A stretch of DNA of 40,446 nucleotides, taken from positions 1 through 40,446 of the forward strand of contig JAJZAC010000013.1 of assembly GCA_021799615.1 (NCBI GenBank), written 5' to 3'. Position numbers and translations under genes: made by a program. Origin of the DNA: Actinomycetes bacterium. Lineage in GTDB: Bacteria; Actinomycetota; Acidimicrobiia; Acidimicrobiales; RAAP-2. The notes beneath the pieces are model-generated. The model was not told the origin of the DNA. It saw nothing but the letters and a program-made list of their open reading frames with translations, and ran no database searches. Each line of letters opens with the position of its first letter. The stretch's first letter is position 1. Below are positions 8,345 to 16,194 of the stretch, in pieces.

Positions 8345-9276
8345 GCCACCGGACCGCCGGGCCACCAGCGTCCCACCTCGCCCAGCAGGCGACGAGCGAC
8401 CTCGGCGCCGACGGCGGCAGGGTCGGCGCCGGTCATCGTCTCCCGGACCACGGTGTGGCCGCCGGCGTCGGCCAGGACGCCGAGGACGGACACTCCCCCT
8501 CCCTCGCCTCCTCCCGGTCGGACCGTCGCCGTGGCGCCCACCGGCAGGGTGCAGCCACCACCCAGCTGGGCCAGGAACGCCCGTTCGGCCACCAGCTCCC
8601 GGTGGGACGGCTCGTCATCCAGTCGGGCAAGGGCGTCGAGCACGGGTGCGTCGGCGCCGCGGCACTCGAGCGCGAGCGCGCCCTGGCCGACCTGGGGGAC
8701 CATCGCCTCGACGTCGAGCACGTCGTGGAGCCCGGGACCCTCCGGGCGCCAGGACAACCGGTCGAGGGCGGCCTGGGCCACGAGCACCGCGGCCACCCCG
8801 CCCGTTCCGACCCGGGCCAGGCGCGTGCCGAGGTTGCCCCGTAGTGGGACGAAGCCGAGGTCGGGCCGGAGGGCGGCCAGCTGCACCCGACGCCGGGCGG
8901 AGCCCGTCGCCACCGTCGAGCCCGGGGGAAGGGTGGCGACCGTGGCGCCGACCAGTGCGTCCCGCCGGTCGCCGCGGACGGGTACGGCCGCCAGCACGAG
9001 ACCGGGTACGGAGGTCGAGGCCGGCAGGTCCTTGGCCGAGTGCACGGCGACGTCGGCACGGCCGTCGAGGACCGCCTGCTGGACCTCCTTCACGAAGATC
9101 CCCTGCCCGCCCACCTCCTCCAGCGGCACGTCGCGGTCACGGTCGCCGGTCGTCTCCACCACGACGACCTCGCTCGCCCGGCCGGTCAGGTCGGCGAGGA
9201 GCCCGGCAACGTGGGCGGCCTGCCAACGCGCCAACGGCGATCCGCGAGTGGCCAGGCGGAGGGGAGCCGGCGCCAC
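8341..9276 (-). CDS. hemC: Hydroxymethylbilane synthase (porphobilinogen deaminase)
   Basis: HemC polymerises four porphobilinogens into hydroxymethylbilane using a covalent dipyrromethane cofactor. It is 311 residues. Motifs seen: LRLATRGSPLARWQA at the N-terminus, DVAVHSAKDLP, the arginine-rich GSARRRVQL, LRGNLGTRL, and the cofactor cysteine at about residue 242 in LGGGCTLPVGA. The GTG start (rc 9274-9276) lies one base after the hemA stop, and the gene's own stop overlaps hemD. There is no sign of truncation. Confidence 0.97.
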   Translation of the reverse strand: MAPAPLRLATRGSPLARWQAAHVAGLLADLTGRASEVVVVETTGDRDRDVPLEEVGGQGIFVKEVQQAVLDGRADVAVHSAKDLPASTSVPGLVLAAVPVRGDRRDALVGATVATLPPGSTVATGSARRRVQLAALRPDLGFVPLRGNLGTRLARVGTGGVAAVLVAQAALDRLSWRPEGPGLHDVLDVEAMVPQVGQGALALECRGADAPVLDALARLDDEPSHRELVAERAFLAQLGGGCTLPVGATATVRPGGGEGGGVSVLGVLADAGGHTVVRETMTGADPAAVGAEVARRLLGEVGRWWPGGPVA

Positions 9277-9277
9277 G

Positions 9278-10579
9278 TCAGAGCGAGAACAGCGCCCGCA
9301 GCGCCTCGACGAGGCGTTCGCCCCGCGGGGTCCCAGCCGCCTCCTTCAGGGCCACCGTCGGCTGGTGCAGTAGCGAGGCCACCATGGCCCTTGTGACCTC
9401 GTCGACCTGCGCCCACTGCTCGTCGGTCAGGTCGCCCCGCTTCTCCCGCTGGCGCTGCAGCTCGGCCACCCTGGCCGCTTCGGCCTGCCCCCGGAGTGCG
9501 GCGATGACCGGTGCCGCTCCCCGGGCGCGGGCGGCGACCCGGTAGCGCTCCAGCTCGCCGGCGACGATGCGCCGAGCCTGCTCGACCTCGCCCCGACGGC
9601 CGGAGAGCGCGTCGTCCACCGAGCGCCGGAGATCGTCGATGTCGAGCAGGTCCACGCCGGCGATCCCGGCCACCGCCGGCTCGACGTTGCGGGGGACCCC
9701 CAGGTCCACCACGATCATCGGCCGGGACGGGTCCCGGCCCTCCACGGCGGCGGCGACGGAGGCGGCGTCGACGACCGGCGCGGTGGAGGCGACGGAGGCG
9801 ACGACGACATCGGCACCGGCCAGCACGGCGGGCAGGTCGGACAGGTCGGCGGCGGCGACCGTCCCACCGAACCCGGCAGGAACCCCCTGCACGTGGGCAT
9901 GGGCCCGGGACGGCGTCCGGTTGACGACGGTGACCGTCCGGGGATGGCCCCACCCGGAGCCCGAACCGCCGGTGAGCGCAGCCAGCACGCCGCTTCCCAT
10001 CTCGCCGGCGCCGATCACCACCGCGGCGAGGCCCCCGAGATCACCGCCGGCACGCCGAGCGGCGAGCGCCACGGCACCGTGCGACATCGACGTCACCCCC
10101 CGGGCGATGGACGTCTCCGACCGCACCCGCTTGCCCGCCTCGACGGCGTGGCGGAACAGGGCACCGAGCACCGGCCCCGAGGCGTCGGACCGCTGGCTCC
10201 GTTCCCAGGCCCGGCGCACCTGACCGAGCACCTCGGTCTCGCCCAGTACGGCCGACTCCAGCCCGGCGGCCACCGAGAAGAGGTGGTCGGCCACGTCGTC
10301 GTCGAACCGGAGCACCGCGTGCTCCTCCAGCCGCTCCGCCGGCACGCCCACCAGGTCGGCCAGCGTCTCGTGGATCTCGGCGACACCCTGGTGGAACCGG
10401 TCGACGACCGCGTACACCTCGACGCGCTGGCAGGTGGAGACGACGACGGCCTCGGCCAGGTTCCCACGGTCGCGCAGGCGGGCCAGCACCTTCGGGAGGG
10501 CGTCGTCGCCGAGGGCCACCCGCTCGAAGAGATCGAGAGGTGCGAGGCGCTGTTCGAGGCCCACGACGACGACGGACAC
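9278..10579 (-). CDS. hemA: Glutamyl-tRNA reductase
   Basis: HemA reduces glutamyl-tRNA to glutamate-1-semialdehyde with NADPH, the committed step of tetrapyrrole synthesis. It is 433 residues. The catalytic cysteine is at about residue 50 in VSTCQRVEVYA; most family members have Asn where this one has Gln after the Cys. The NADPH fold is seen as VIGAGEMG near residue 189, and the C-terminal dimerisation helices are present. The GTG at rc 10577-10579 begins VSVVVVGLE. A 117-bp gap containing a GC-rich hairpin separates it from rex, so hemA may have its own control or rely on read-through. The rex-hemACDB order matches other actinobacteria. Confidence 0.96.
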   Translation of the reverse strand: MSVVVVGLEQRLAPLDLFERVALGDDALPKVLARLRDRGNLAEAVVVSTCQRVEVYAVVDRFHQGVAEIHETLADLVGVPAERLEEHAVLRFDDDVADHLFSVAAGLESAVLGETEVLGQVRRAWERSQRSDASGPVLGALFRHAVEAGKRVRSETSIARGVTSMSHGAVALAARRAGGDLGGLAAVVIGAGEMGSGVLAALTGGSGSGWGHPRTVTVVNRTPSRAHAHVQGVPAGFGGTVAAADLSDLPAVLAGADVVVASVASTAPVVDAASVAAAVEGRDPSRPMIVVDLGVPRNVEPAVAGIAGVDLLDIDDLRRSVDDALSGRRGEVEQARRIVAGELERYRVAARARGAAPVIAALRGQAEAARVAELQRQREKRGDLTDEQWAQVDEVTRAMVASLLHQPTVALKEAAGTPRGERLVEALRALFSL

Positions 10580-10620
10580 TGCTCTGCTGCGGCTCCCCTG
10601 TGCTCGGCGCGTGACGCCGC

Positions 10621-10638
10621 CCCGCCCCGGGAGGCGGG
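10621..10638 (-). terminator. GC-rich hairpin between rex and hemA
   Basis: CCCGCC and GGCGGG flank a six-base loop (CCGGGA). No T-run follows on either strand, so it may be an attenuating hairpin or a weak terminator between rex and hemA rather than a strong terminator. Confidence 0.3.
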
Positions 10639-10696
10639 ACGTGGCCGGATAGCAAGCATGCCGGGCCGGGGGCCCGATCGCCAGTCGGTGCCGGCG

Positions 10697-11506
10697 TCAG
10701 CTCCCCTTCGAGGTGAGCCCGACCGAGCGGATCATCGGCATGTCGGCTCGGGCCGGGTCGGTGACACCACCGTCGCCTTCCTCGACCGTCGCCTCGCCCG
10801 GGGGGGCGGAGGCCGACGTGGCCAGGCGGGCCTGGTAGAAGCTCATGACCTGGAGCTCGATGCTGAGGTCGACGTAGCGCAGGAGCACGTCGCCCGGGAC
10901 GGTGAGAACGCGGGGGGCGAAGTTGAGGAGGGAGCGGATGCCCACGCCCACCAGGCGATCGGCCACGTCCTGCGCGGCGCCGGCGGGGGTGGCCACCACG
11001 CCGATGGTCGGGCGGTCCTGCGCGGCCACGTCGGCCAGCTCGTCCAGGTGGCGGACGGCGAGTGCGCCCACCCGCTCCCCGACGACATGGGAGTCGGTGT
11101 CGAACAGGGCCACCACCCGGAACCCCCGGGCCGAGAACCCCTGGGAATTGGCCAGGGCCCGGCCCAGGTTGCCGATACCCACGATGACCACCGGCCAGTC
11201 CCGGTCGAGCCCCAGCGCCCGGTCGATCTGCTCGACGAGGAAGGCGGCGTCGTAGCCGGCACCCCGGGTGCCGAACGAACCCAGCAGCGACAGGTCCTTG
11301 CGAACTTTGGCCGCGTTGACCCGGGCGAGGGACGCCAGGAGCTCGGAGGACACGGTGGTGGTGCCTGAACGCACCAGCTCCTCGAGGATGCGCTGGTAGA
11401 CGGGAAGCCGGATCACCGTGGCCTCCGGGATCCGCCGGGAGGCGGCCGGGCCGGGTGCCACCGGGCCGGGCGGTCCCTCGGGCGGCTTCGGCAACGGGGT
11501 CATCAT
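10697..11506 (-). CDS. rex: Redox-sensing transcriptional repressor Rex
   Basis: Rex binds DNA when the NADH/NAD+ ratio is low and releases it when NADH rises, controlling respiratory genes. This 269-residue protein has the winged helix at about 25-85, including NAAKVRKDLSLLGSFGTRG, and a Rossmann NADH domain with VIVGIGNLGRALA at about 107-119. The end of the fold, NFAPRVL...LRYVDLSIELQ, is also typical. The N-terminal 24 residues are Pro-rich. The C-terminal 35 are an extra polar tail. ATG at rc 11504-11506 overlaps the TGA of the upstream gene (ATGA); a second ATG follows immediately. A TACGAT -10 box lies just upstream. Confidence 0.95.
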   Translation of the reverse strand: MMTPLPKPPEGPPGPVAPGPAASRRIPEATVIRLPVYQRILEELVRSGTTTVSSELLASLARVNAAKVRKDLSLLGSFGTRGAGYDAAFLVEQIDRALGLDRDWPVVIVGIGNLGRALANSQGFSARGFRVVALFDTDSHVVGERVGALAVRHLDELADVAAQDRPTIGVVATPAGAAQDVADRLVGVGIRSLLNFAPRVLTVPGDVLLRYVDLSIELQVMSFYQARLATSASAPPGEATVEEGDGGVTDPARADMPMIRSVGLTSKGS

Positions 11507-12465
11507 CGCGGATCGTACCCAGCCGGGGCGAGCACCACCCACCGCGTCGTCCCGACCGACGCGGGCCGGACACCCAGCAGGTCGGCGGCGGAGTCCTCGG
11601 CCAGGACCAGCGCCCACCTGCCGTCGGCATCGGCCAGCAAGCCGAGCTCGCCACGCTCGAGGTGCCCGAAGCCCCGCACGCATCTCACCCGGATCCGCCC
11701 GGGTGCGCCTGGCACCGGCGGCTCCACCCCAACGTCGAACGCATCGGGCCAGGGACCGCCCCAGGGGCTCTCGCTCCCCGCCTCCAGGTCGAGCTGGACG
11801 TTGCCGAACCGGTCGATCCACCGGGCTGGCACCCGCAGCTCGCCGCGGCCATCAGGCTTCGGGGCCGCGGGGCCGTCCGGTCCCCGCTCGACCAGCTCGA
11901 CCAGCCCGGCCGGGTCGGCCGGCGGACCGATCGCCGCGGGATCGCCCCCGACGCACAGGTGCGCCGCCGCCGGGGCGAAGACGTCCCGACCATCGAAGGT
12001 GGACACGCCGGGCAGATCCCGCACCTCGTCGATCCGACCCAGCCGCCGGGCCGCCGGGACCAGGAGCCCGTTGTCCGGCCCCACCAGCCAGGCCGGTCCC
12101 GGGCCGGCGAACCCGGTGGACGCGCCAGTCGCCGACCGGCCGACACGGACGGCGACGCCGCGCCGTTCCGTACCCACGCCGGGATCGACCACGGCCAGCA
12201 CCACACCATCCCCGAGGTACGGTGCGGCCCGCTCGAGGGTCCGCGCCCCGCCGGCCACGTCGAAGGGCGCGATGCCGTGGGCCAGGTCGACCACGGCGAT
12301 GCCGGGGACGAGGCGGTGCAGCACCGCCCGTACGATGCCGGCGAACCCGTCACCGTCGCCGAAGTCGGACAGGAAGAAGACGGTCGGCACCTGCGGGCCT
12401 CCGGGCTCCGCCGCGCCTCCTCCCACCGTCCCGTGCACCGACACTCGTCCCCGTTCACCCACCAC
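11503..12465 (-). CDS. SAM hydrolase / SAM hydroxide adenosyltransferase family protein
   Basis: This protein belongs to the DUF62 family, relatives of the fluorinase and chlorinase that instead use water or hydroxide to split S-adenosylmethionine into adenosine and methionine. About 320 residues. Motifs seen in order: VFFLSDFGDGDGF, VDLAHGIAPFDV, VVDPGVGTERRG, VGPDNGLLVP, STFDGRDVFAPAAAHL, and WIDRFGNVQLDL. Two adjacent GTG codons (rc 12463-12465 and 12460-12462) are the best starts, 14 or more bases after a TACGCT -10 box. The first 25 residues are Gly-rich and weakly supported. The stop overlaps the rex start, so the two are probably co-expressed. Its cellular role is not settled for the family. 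Confidence 0.88.
   Translation of the reverse strand: MVGERGRVSVHGTVGGGAAEPGGPQVPTVFFLSDFGDGDGFAGIVRAVLHRLVPGIAVVDLAHGIAPFDVAGGARTLERAAPYLGDGVVLAVVDPGVGTERRGVAVRVGRSATGASTGFAGPGPAWLVGPDNGLLVPAARRLGRIDEVRDLPGVSTFDGRDVFAPAAAHLCVGGDPAAIGPPADPAGLVELVERGPDGPAAPKPDGRGELRVPARWIDRFGNVQLDLEAGSESPWGGPWPDAFDVGVEPPVPGAPGRIRVRCVRGFGHLERGELGLLADADGRWALVLAEDSAADLLGVRPASVGTTRWVVLAPAGYDPR
11512..11517 (-). promoter_or_regulatory. -10 box TACGAT for rex inside the end of the upstream gene
   Basis: TACGAT (rc) encodes Tyr-Asp, near the end of the upstream protein, and ends five bases before the first rex ATG or eight before the second. If used, transcripts would be leaderless or nearly so, and the second ATG would be the likelier start. 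Confidence 0.45.
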
Positions 12466-12896
12466 GTCCGCCCCACCCGAGCGTAGGCGCGACAACCCGG
12501 GGGTCGGGGCTTCCAACATCCGCCGGCCCGCGGATGGGAACGACCAGATCGACATGGCACAGCGTCCAGGCCGGGTGTCGTCCGCTCCCGGCGATGGTCC
12601 AACAGACGTTGACCTTGACCGGTCGCCGGGCGAGGCGACGAGGCCGAGCGACAGGTGCCACCCCCTGGAACCCGACGAGGCCGAGCCTCACACCGACGAG
12701 CGCTCTCCACCCGCACCGGGGACGCCGAGGCCGTGGGCCGCAGAAGCCGTCCTCCTCCCGGCACACCCGAACTGGGTCCCGCTCGCAGTTCCAGTACGTG
12801 CCGGCGACACGATCCACGTGACCCGCAGGACCGACCGCCAGGATCTCGACGCCGGGACCCGGACACGCCTGGGCCTCGGGCCTGCCAGACAGCCGG
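12466..12896. other. 431-bp stretch without a supportable gene
   Basis: Open frames here on both strands are Arg/Pro-rich, lack ribosome sites and match no family I know. A 13-bp direct repeat (GACGAGGCCGAGC) occurs near 12638 and 12670. Apart from the promoter for the SAM hydrolase gene at its left end, I see no RNA gene, terminator or mobile element. It may be decayed coding sequence. Confidence 0.5.
12480..12485 (-). promoter_or_regulatory. Candidate -10 box TACGCT upstream of the SAM hydrolase gene
   Basis: TACGCT (rc) lies 14 bases before the first GTG of the SAM hydrolase gene. It is the same hexamer found before rsiG and the EamA gene, but the spacing here implies a short leader rather than a leaderless message. 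Confidence 0.4.
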
Positions 12897-13688
12897 TCAG
12901 CGACCGAGCTGGCGGGACCGTTCGGTGGCGGCGGCCACCGCCTCGATGAAGGCCGAGCGGACCGCCTTGAACTCGAGGGTGCGGATCCCGGCCGCCGTGG
13001 TCCCCGCCGGCGAAGTCACCGCCGCCCGGAGCTCGCCGGGGGCATCACCCGACTCGGCGAGGAGGCGGGCCGAGCCGACGAGGGTGCCGACCACCAGGTC
13101 GCGGCTGATCTCGGCGGGCAGGCCGGCCATCACCCCGGCGTCGATCAGGGCCTCGGCCACCAGGAACAGGTACGCAGGCCCGGAGCCCGAGAGCCCGGTG
13201 ACGACATCGAGGTAGCGTTCGGGCAGGCGGACCACCGATCCTACGGAGGCCAGCACCGACTCCGCCCAGTCGAGGTCGGCCGACACCGCCGTCTCCCCGC
13301 CCGAGATCGCCGAGACGCCGGCGCCGATCAGCGCCGGCGTGTTCGGCATGGCCCGCACCACCGCGACCCCGGGCGGGAGAGCGGCAGCGAGGCGGGCCGT
13401 GGACAGGCCGGCTGCGACCGAGAGCAGGCGGGGCGGCGGGGCGGACGCCAGCAGGCGGCAGGCCGCCTCGGCCACGTCGGGCTTCACCGCCAGCACCACG
13501 CCGTCGGCCGCCACCGGCTCGGTCACGACCACGACCCCGGGATGTGCGGCGGCGATGCGGTCCCGCGCACCGGCATCGGTGTCGAGTACGGCAAGGGACC
13601 CGGGATCGGCCCAACTGCCGTTGAGCAACCCCCCCAGGAGGGCGGCACCCATCCGGCCCCCGCCGACCAGGAGCAGCTTCGTGGACAT
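12897..13688 (-). CDS. proC: Pyrroline-5-carboxylate reductase
   Basis: ProC reduces 1-pyrroline-5-carboxylate to proline with NAD(P)H. It is 263 residues, normal for the family. The N-terminal dinucleotide fold reads LLLVGGGRMGAALLGGLL. Downstream are VVLAVKPDV, VVRAMPNTPALIGAG, and the C-terminal signature GLSGSGPAYLFLVAEALIDAG with VTSPAGTTAAGI. The ATG (rc 13686-13688) lies only six bases after a TAGCTT -10 box, which suggests a leaderless message. It sits downstream of the mshA-ybjN pair on the same strand, a neighbourhood also known from mycobacteria. Confidence 0.97.
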   Translation of the reverse strand: MSTKLLLVGGGRMGAALLGGLLNGSWADPGSLAVLDTDAGARDRIAAAHPGVVVVTEPVAADGVVLAVKPDVAEAACRLLASAPPPRLLSVAAGLSTARLAAALPPGVAVVRAMPNTPALIGAGVSAISGGETAVSADLDWAESVLASVGSVVRLPERYLDVVTGLSGSGPAYLFLVAEALIDAGVMAGLPAEISRDLVVGTLVGSARLLAESGDAPGELRAAVTSPAGTTAAGIRTLEFKAVRSAFIEAVAAATERSRQLGR

Positions 13689-13694
13689 CTCCCG

Positions 13695-13700
13695 AAGCTA
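13695..13700 (-). promoter_or_regulatory. -10 box TAGCTT, leaderless-type promoter for proC
   Basis: TAGCTT (rc) ends six bases before the proC ATG, which puts the expected transcription start on or next to the A of the ATG. Confidence 0.55.
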
Positions 13701-13731
13701 CCAGTGCCTCCGGTGCCCGCCCGCGCCCGTG

Positions 13732-14232
13732 TCAGCCGGCAGGCGGCCGTCGCCGGTACCGACCGGCGAACCCGAGCGCCATCGCCGTCGGGAAGTACGC
13801 GTCGCAATAGGCCAGCGACGCGCCCACGATCCGGTCGAGCTCCCCGTCGTCCACCCGGTCGTAGGGCACCCTGCCGACCAGGTAGATCGCGTCCTCGGGG
13901 CCGATGGCGAACGCCATCCCGTACAGGCCGGCATTGCGGCGAAGCAGGTAGGCGTAGGTCCCCTCCGGGTCCGTCTCCGGCGCCGGCATGAACTGGCACT
14001 CGTAGTGAAGGGTCCGCTGGCGGAGCGTCAGCCAGACGGTGACATGCTCCCGCTCGTCGCTCCGCAGGCGCAGGTACCAACGGGGCGCCCCGGTGACCGG
14101 ATCGCCGTCCGTCGGCCGGTCGGCGGCCACCAGCGGTCCGGCTCCGGCCAGCTCACGGGCCGCCCACCGGTCGATGACGCCGGTGACCGCGGCGGTTGCC
14201 TCGTCGTCGGCGACACCGGCGCTGCCGGTCAC
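13732..14232 (-). CDS. YbjN domain-containing protein
   Basis: This 166-residue soluble protein resembles the YbjN/type III secretion chaperone-like fold that follows mshA in many actinobacteria. Features seen: an N-terminal helix region (VTGVIDRWAAREL), then alternating strands (RWYLRLR, HVTVWLTLRQRTLHYECQFM), and a helical end beginning TYAYLLRRNAGLYGMAF and continuing VGRVPYDRVDDGELDRIVG. The GTG start (rc 14230-14232) overlaps the mshA stop as GTGA, so it is co-translated with mshA. A link to mycothiol function is suggested only by conserved neighbourhood. No catalytic residues are evident. Confidence 0.82.
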   Translation of the reverse strand: MTGSAGVADDEATAAVTGVIDRWAARELAGAGPLVAADRPTDGDPVTGAPRWYLRLRSDEREHVTVWLTLRQRTLHYECQFMPAPETDPEGTYAYLLRRNAGLYGMAFAIGPEDAIYLVGRVPYDRVDDGELDRIVGASLAYCDAYFPTAMALGFAGRYRRRPPAG

Positions 14233-15488
14233 GGGCACTGGACGAGCCGGCCGACGGTCAGCTCGTCGTAGATGCCTCGCAGCAGCGTCGCTCCCTGGCG
14301 CCATGTGTACCGTCGGGCGCGCAGCACGGCACCGGTCGCCAGACGCTCGGCGAGCAGCGGTTCGGCCAGCACCTGGCGGACCCACGCCGCGTAGGACTCG
14401 GCAGCGCCGTCGTCGACCAGGAACCCGGTTCGGCCGTGGTCGACCAGGGTGCGCAACCCGCCGACGTCCGACGCCACGACGGGCGTCCCGCACGCCGCGG
14501 CCTCCAACGCCACCAGTCCGAACGACTCCGATCGGCTCGGCACCAGGCATACGTCGGCGGCGCGGTAGTAGGTGGACAGGAGCTCGTGAGGCTGGGGAGG
14601 GACGAAGGCGACCTTCCGGCCCAGGCCGAGCTGGTCCACCAGCGACTCCAGCCGGTCGACCTCGGCGGCGCCGTGCGGCCCGCTGGGCCCACCGACCACC
14701 AGCAGGCGGGCGTCGGGGTACTCGCCCGCCAGCGCAGCCAGCGTGCGCACCGCCGTCTCCGCCCCTTTCAGCGGCTGGATCCGGCCGACGAAGAGGAGGA
14801 GCGGGCCGTCGGCGCCGACGCCGACGGCACGGCGGGCCTGGGGTCGGAAGCCGGGCCCGAAGAACGCATGGTCGACACCGGGCGCCACGATGCGGATCCG
14901 CGTCGGATCGGCATGGTAGAGGGACTCGATCTGCTCGGCCTCGACCGTGCACGAGGCGAGGACCGTGTCGGAGCACCGGATGATCGCCGCTTCGGCTTCG
15001 GCGCGTCGGCTGGAGTCGTGGGACGCCATCTCCTCGGGGCTCTCCTCCGCCTTCACCCGGTCCAGTGTGTGGAAGGTGCAGACGAGCGGGAGGTCGAGCT
15101 CGTGCTTCAGCTCGTGGCCGGCCAGGCCGCTCAGCCAGTAGTTGGCGTGGATGGCGTCGAACCCGGGATCGTCGACCGGGTCGCCGCCGGCCGCCGACAT
15201 GGTCTTCAGCACGCCTTCGGCGAACTCGCCGACGACCGCGGGTAGGGCCTCCTTGGCCATGGGCGCACGTGGGCCTGCGGCCACGTGGTGGACGCGCAGC
15301 CCGGGCTCCACATCGACGACGTCCGGCAGATCCGGGTCGGAGGCGCGGGTGAAGACGTCGCAGGCGACACCGGTCCGGGCCAGCGCGGCGGAGAGCTCAC
15401 GGACGTAGACGTTCATGCCCCCACCGTCGCCCGTACCGGGCTGGGCCAAGGGCGAGGTGTGGAGGGAGAGCACCGCCAGTCGTCGCAT
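14229..15488 (-). CDS. mshA: D-inositol-3-phosphate glycosyltransferase (mycothiol biosynthesis)
   Basis: MshA transfers GlcNAc from UDP-GlcNAc to inositol-3-phosphate, the first step of mycothiol synthesis, the main thiol of actinobacteria. It is 419 residues with a GT4-type two-domain GT-B fold. Motifs: LSLHTSPLAQPGTGDGGGMN at the N-terminus, HANYWLSGLAG, CTFHTLDRVKA, LFVGRIQPLKGAE, and the nucleotide-sugar site VPSRSESFGLVALEAAACGTPVVAS, given here only as landmarks VPSRSESFG and EAAACGTPVV. The ATG lies nine bases after a TAGGCT -10 box. Synteny with the YbjN gene and proC supports the call. Confidence 0.93.
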   Translation of the reverse strand: MRRLAVLSLHTSPLAQPGTGDGGGMNVYVRELSAALARTGVACDVFTRASDPDLPDVVDVEPGLRVHHVAAGPRAPMAKEALPAVVGEFAEGVLKTMSAAGGDPVDDPGFDAIHANYWLSGLAGHELKHELDLPLVCTFHTLDRVKAEESPEEMASHDSSRRAEAEAAIIRCSDTVLASCTVEAEQIESLYHADPTRIRIVAPGVDHAFFGPGFRPQARRAVGVGADGPLLLFVGRIQPLKGAETAVRTLAALAGEYPDARLLVVGGPSGPHGAAEVDRLESLVDQLGLGRKVAFVPPQPHELLSTYYRAADVCLVPSRSESFGLVALEAAACGTPVVASDVGGLRTLVDHGRTGFLVDDGAAESYAAWVRQVLAEPLLAERLATGAVLRARRYTWRQGATLLRGIYDELTVGRLVQCP

Positions 15489-15497
15489 GCGGGGCCG

Positions 15498-15503
15498 AGC
15501 CTA
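15498..15503 (-). promoter_or_regulatory. -10 box TAGGCT for mshA
   Basis: TAGGCT (rc) ends nine bases before the mshA ATG. The intervening sequence has no ribosome site, which is consistent with a very short or absent leader. Confidence 0.5.
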
Positions 15504-15582
15504 CCGGCGGGGTCCGCCAGCCCGGCCTCGGTCCGGTCCGATACGGAGCGCCCGTCCCCGGCCGGTCCGGTGGAGGTCCAGG

Positions 15583-16095
15583 TCAGCCAGGTCCCGATGC
15601 GGCGTCCGCCGACGCCGGGGAGCCTCCTGGGGTATCGCCGTTGCGGCCCGGGGACCCGATCACCCCGCCGTGCTCGGCGTCTGCCGGGCCGGACTCGTCG
15701 GGCTCGTTCTCGTGGCGGAACGACAGGTAGATGCGCATCAGGGCCTGCTTCTGTTCCTCGGTCAGGTGGGCGTCGGCGAAGATGTGCCTCGCCAGGTCGG
15801 TATCGCCGGTCGGCTTCTCCAGGATGCCGGCCTGGACGTAGAGGGTCTCGGCCGAGATACGCAGCGCCTTGGCGATCTGCTGGAGGATCTCGGCCGACGG
15901 CCGCCGCAGGCCGCGTTCGATCTGGCTCAGATAGGGGTTCGAGATCCCGGCCAGCTCGGACAAGCGCCGCAGCGAGAGGCGTGCGGTACTGCGCTGCTCC
16001 CTGATGAACGACCCGAGCTCGTTGAACCGGTCCGGCAGCTCCTTCACGAACTGGGCCCCGTCACCGCGGGCGTGATGGGGCCCGCCACGCGTCAC
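15583..16095 (-). CDS. XRE-family helix-turn-helix regulator
   Basis: This 170-residue DNA-binding protein has a Cro/CI-type helix-turn-helix at about residues 30-90, with LRRLSELAGISNPYLSQIER as its core, followed by RRPSAEILQQIAKALRIS. After it comes a short helical segment with an acidic patch (LTEEQKQALMRIY) and a disordered Gly/Ser/Pro tail of about 40 residues. The layout resembles the mycobacterial regulator encoded near hbhA and mshA, but I cannot name its targets. The GTG start (rc 16093-16095) has a GGGGGAG ribosome site five to six bases upstream, unlike its leaderless neighbours. Confidence 0.88.
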   Translation of the reverse strand: MTRGGPHHARGDGAQFVKELPDRFNELGSFIREQRSTARLSLRRLSELAGISNPYLSQIERGLRRPSAEILQQIAKALRISAETLYVQAGILEKPTGDTDLARHIFADAHLTEEQKQALMRIYLSFRHENEPDESGPADAEHGGVIGSPGRNGDTPGGSPASADAASGPG

Positions 16096-16194
16096 CGCTC
16101 CCCCACTGGCAACCGACGCGCCGCGGCAGCCACGGTCCCAGCTGCCGGACGCCCGCCGGTCGGGGCGCGGGGTGGGCTCACCATGACCGGCCGG

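Noticed and set aside
1971-11517. Rex operators upstream of nuoA or rex
   Set aside because: I looked for TGTGAAC-type inverted repeats in both regions and saw none, so Rex control of nuo or of itself is not claimed.
12455-12817. Minus-strand frame of 120 codons in the gap upstream of the SAM hydrolase gene
   Set aside because: It is rich in Arg, Pro and Gly, has no ribosome site or -10 box at its start, and runs into the SAM hydrolase gene in another frame.
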